DNA of 5,396 nucleotides from an uncultured Clostridia bacterium (GTDB lineage: Bacteria > Bacillota > Clostridia > Lachnospirales > Anaerotignaceae). Below the pieces are notes generated by a model, which saw nothing but the letters and a program-made list of their open reading frames with translations, did not search any database and was not told where the DNA came from. Positions 3,557 through 5,396 of the stretch are shown here, piece after piece (the first letter of the stretch is position 1; every line of letters starts with the position of its first letter). The DNA is taken from NCBI GenBank assembly GCA_958420075.1, contig CATZIM010000144.1:1-5396 (forward strand), read 5' to 3'. A program made the translations under genes and the position numbers.

Positions 3557-4984
3557 TTATCTCTTGTGTCGGAAAGTGTGGGAATGATGCTGTCTCAAAC
3601 GTTCCTGACGTTTGGCTTTTCTCAGTGCACGACGGCGTTCCCGTCTCTGATGGCCAATGTATCTGCAGCAGCAGAATACAATAACAAAAATGCCAAATAC
3701 AACACCAACGCCAATGGCAATGCGTTTCAAGATTTTGTTTCTGGCTGCCGCTGCCTGCGCCGCACGTTCTTCATCAGTGGTGGCTTTTACTTCCTTTTGT
3801 GCAGTCAGGTCTACAGTAGCAAGCGCTTCCCCATCCATGGAAAGTACAACGGTACCCAGTTTGTCACCGACGGCAACAGGAACAGAAGCACTTTCTGGAC
3901 AGTCAACGGCTTTGGTGATGTTTTCAATGGTTGCGCTTTTGGGAATGGTCACATAAACGTCACTGGAAGGTGCCACAGCAATGGTATCCAGTGTGGTGGT
4001 TTTGTCTTTGTATGTTTCTGTGATTGCCACATTCTGTGTCAGATCTGCGGCAGAGAAAGCTTTTACTGTCTGATAATTGGCAAAGCCGTAATCAAACAGC
4101 GCTTTTGTATCTACATAATGCTGTGCGCCATTGCATTTGAGTACAACAGCAATGAGTTCTGTATCTCCCTGTTTGGCGTAAGTCACCAGTGTGTTCTGTG
4201 CTTCTACAGTGTAGCCTGTTTTGCCCCCTTCTGCATATTCGTAATAATACAGGGAACTTTCGTTGAGCATCTGATGCTGTCCGTGGAGGGGACGTTCCTC
4301 TGGCTGTTTGTTGGTGGGAGGAATTACATAATAAGTATTGGACATCATGCTGCGGTAGGTTTCGTTTTTCAGCAGCTCCTGGGCGATCAGTGCCATATCG
4401 TAAGCGGTGGTGTAATGGTTTTCGTCAAAAAGCCCGTTGGCGTTGACAAAGTTTGTATTTTCACATCCCAATTCCTTAGCTCTGGCAGTCATATGCTCTG
4501 CAAATTTCTCCATGGAACCGTCTACATATTCGGCTGCAGCGTTGGCACATTCATTGGCAGAACGGAGCATGATACCATAAAGGACTTGTTCCAATGTCAG
4601 GATTTCGCCTTCCTGAATGGCAATATGAGCACTTCCCGGTTCGATGCTGAATACGGCATCGTGGGAGAAGGTGATCTCATCCTCCAGACTGCCATGTTCC
4701 AGTGCCAGCAGAATGGTCATCAGTTTTGTAATGCTGGCAGGATACTGTTTGGTGCGGCTGTTTTTCTCGTACAATATTTTACCGGTGGTAGCGTCCATTA
4801 GTATGGCGGATTCTGCTGTCAGTGTCAGTTCATCAGAAGTGGTATCTGTGGATGTTCCATCGGTATTTGTTGTGGATTCAGTCGTTTCGGTTTCCGTTCC
4901 TTCTGTTTCTGTCGCATATGCTGGAAACGCAGCAGTGAAAAGAAGTGTCGCTGCGAGGATCAGGCTGAAAATTTTGAGCTTCAT
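3557..4984 (-). CDS. D-alanyl-D-alanine carboxypeptidase (DacF/PBP5 type), membrane-anchored
   Basis: The 475-residue protein is a low-molecular-mass penicillin-binding protein (peptidase S11) that removes the terminal D-Ala from peptidoglycan stem peptides outside the membrane. A signal peptide spans residues 1-24, ending PAYA. A Thr/Glu/Ser-rich linker covers 25-52. The catalytic domain (about 53-300) shows all three motifs: SITK (Ser84 nucleophile, Lys87), SAN (142-144) and KTG (255-257). A PBP5 C-terminal beta domain follows at about 305-395. Then comes an Ala-rich helix, a clear membrane span at about 421-440 with three cysteines at its end, and a very basic 35-residue tail rich in Arg, Lys and His. 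Most relatives use an amphipathic helix, so the true membrane span and cytoplasmic tail are unusual. The ATG has AGGAG (4995-4991) 6 bases upstream. It is transcribed away from the ComEA-like gene. DacF is sporulation-linked in Bacillus; whether this copy is remains open. Confidence 0.95.
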   Translation of the reverse strand: MKLKIFSLILAATLLFTAAFPAYATETEGTETETTESTTNTDGTSTDTTSDELTLTAESAILMDATTGKILYEKNSRTKQYPASITKLMTILLALEHGSLEDEITFSHDAVFSIEPGSAHIAIQEGEILTLEQVLYGIMLRSANECANAAAEYVDGSMEKFAEHMTARAKELGCENTNFVNANGLFDENHYTTAYDMALIAQELLKNETYRSMMSNTYYVIPPTNKQPEERPLHGQHQMLNESSLYYYEYAEGGKTGYTVEAQNTLVTYAKQGDTELIAVVLKCNGAQHYVDTKALFDYGFANYQTVKAFSAADLTQNVAITETYKDKTTTLDTIAVAPSSDVYVTIPKSATIENITKAVDCPESASVPVAVGDKLGTVVLSMDGEALATVDLTAQKEVKATTDEERAAQAAAARNKILKRIAIGVGVVFGIFVIVFCCCRYIGHQRRERRRALRKAKRQERLRQHHSHTFRHKR

Positions 4985-5030
4985 AAAATTCTCCTACTAT
5001 GATAATTTTTGTTTTTGTGGTAAAATAAAA

Positions 5031-5060
5031 AAGTATGGGAATGTGTTCTGCATACCATAT
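5031..5060 (-). promoter_or_regulatory. Candidate sigma-G-like promoter for the carboxypeptidase gene
   Basis: On the minus strand, ATATG (5060-5056; 4 of 5 against GHATR) and CATACTT (5037-5031; 6 of 7 against CATWHTA) are exactly 18 bases apart, the usual spacing for sigma-G. A start near 5024 gives a leader of about 40 bases. AT-rich DNA produces such matches by chance, so this is tentative. Confidence 0.3.
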
Positions 5061-5067
5061 CTTTAAA

Positions 5068-5076
5068 AGTATACCA
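5068..5076 (-). promoter_or_regulatory. Candidate extended -10 promoter for the carboxypeptidase gene
   Basis: On the minus strand TGGTATACT carries the TG extension one base before TATACT (5 of 6 against TATAAT). No good -35 is present at 17 bases, as is common for extended -10 promoters. The start would be near 5061, giving a leader of about 77 bases. Confidence 0.42.
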
Positions 5077-5136
5077 GAAAACAATCAAAAATAAAAACAA
5101 ATTTTTTCTTAAAATATTGCCAAGAGGGTATGTTTT

Positions 5137-5396
5137 ATGAAACAAGAAAGATGGAAAGTGGCACTGGCTGCAATTTTTCTGCTGGCATCCGGTTTCTGGT
5201 ACAGTCATTTGTATTATGACGGAAAGGTGATACAGGAAACGGCGCCTGTGGTGGAAACAGTGGAAATTGCAGTCGATGATGCGATCAACCTAAATACGGC
5301 AAGTAAAGAAGAGTTGATGCTTTTGGATGGCATTGGCGAAAAAATGGCAGAAAGGATTTTGACATATCGTGAAGAACATGGTCCGTTCGCGAAAAT
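5137..5396 (+). CDS. ComEA-like helix-hairpin-helix protein, 5' part only
   Basis: 86 codons are seen before the window ends, without a stop. Residues 1-6 are charged, and about 7-23 form a single membrane segment (VALAAIFLLASGFW) that would anchor the protein with the rest outside. After a short acidic linker (about 28-48), a helix-hairpin-helix DNA-binding unit begins at INLNTASKEELMLLDGIGEK (residues 50-69) and continues ERILTYREEHGPFAK. This is the typical ComEA pattern; ComEA is the membrane DNA receptor for competence. B. subtilis ComEA has about 200 residues with an additional domain between membrane segment and hairpins, which is missing here, so this is a short form and its role in DNA uptake is not certain. 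AAGAGGG (5122-5128) lies 8 bases before the ATG. The promoter is unclear: TAAAAT at 5110-5115 could be a -10, but no -35 is seen. Confidence 0.82.
   Translation, partial: MKQERWKVALAAIFLLASGFWYSHLYYDGKVIQETAPVVETVEIAVDDAINLNTASKEELMLLDGIGEKMAERILTYREEHGPFAK

Noticed and set aside
3442..3684. An 80-codon plus-strand frame in the convergent intergenic region
   Set aside because: No ribosome site, it runs into the antisense of the carboxypeptidase gene, and it crosses two hairpins.
3566..4801. A 411-codon open frame on the plus strand opposite the carboxypeptidase gene
   Set aside because: The minus strand encodes a protein with all three carboxypeptidase motifs. The opposite frame is rich in Cys, Phe and Gly, has no ribosome site and no recognisable domain.
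1..5396. CRISPR arrays, tRNA or rRNA genes, insertion sequences
   Set aside because: No regularly spaced direct repeats, cloverleaf, rRNA sequence or transposase frame was found on either strand.

Overview
The window looks like chromosomal DNA of an endospore-forming, moderately low-GC Firmicute, most probably an anaerobic member of Clostridia. The grounds are a complete mother-cell sigma factor (pro-SigE), a complete forespore sigma factor (SigG) in the conserved order spoIIGA-sigE-sigG, strong AGGAGG-type ribosome sites and AT-rich spacers. I cannot name the species from sequence alone.

Layout. Bases 1-101 are the last 32 codons of spoIIGA (the pro-SigE protease), which overlaps sigE (98-829) by ATGA. 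A GC-rich hairpin with a T tract (848-874) follows. The 370-base gap before sigG holds a short unrecognised gene on the minus strand (874-1041) whose stop abuts that hairpin, and a good sigma-F-type promoter (1128-1157) just upstream of sigG (1200-1976). Next come a housekeeping-type promoter, a pair of AT palindromes, an isochorismatase-family cysteine hydrolase (2094-2636), a hairpin, and a DUF5662-like protein with an HD-like pattern of His/Asp residues (2704-3309). Bases 3310-3556 are non-coding but highly structured: a tandem 16-base duplication, a 16-bp long-range inverted repeat, a 16-bp hairpin terminator and further hairpins, all between two converging genes. On the minus strand lies a membrane-anchored D-alanyl-D-alanine carboxypeptidase (3557-4984). 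A divergent intergenic region separates it from the 5' part of a ComEA-like helix-hairpin-helix protein (5137 to the window edge).

How they work together. SpoIIGA processes membrane-tethered pro-SigE in the mother cell. SigG runs the late forespore programme, and its predicted sigma-F promoter fits the usual sigma-F to sigma-G relay. The carboxypeptidase trims peptidoglycan stem peptides and may belong to the sporulation programme, since a weak sigma-G-like promoter precedes it, but this is not shown. The hydrolase, the DUF5662 protein and the ComEA-like protein have no evident link to sporulation.

Main points for a second look: a Glu in SigG at the position where the B. subtilis protein has the Asn that makes it sensitive to the anti-sigma factor Gin/CsfB; a cluster of replacements in an otherwise near-invariant part of SigG region 2; the structured element between the convergent genes, whose arms seem to reach both stop codons; and the small convergent gene between sigE and sigG. 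I did not find a clearly new multi-gene system.
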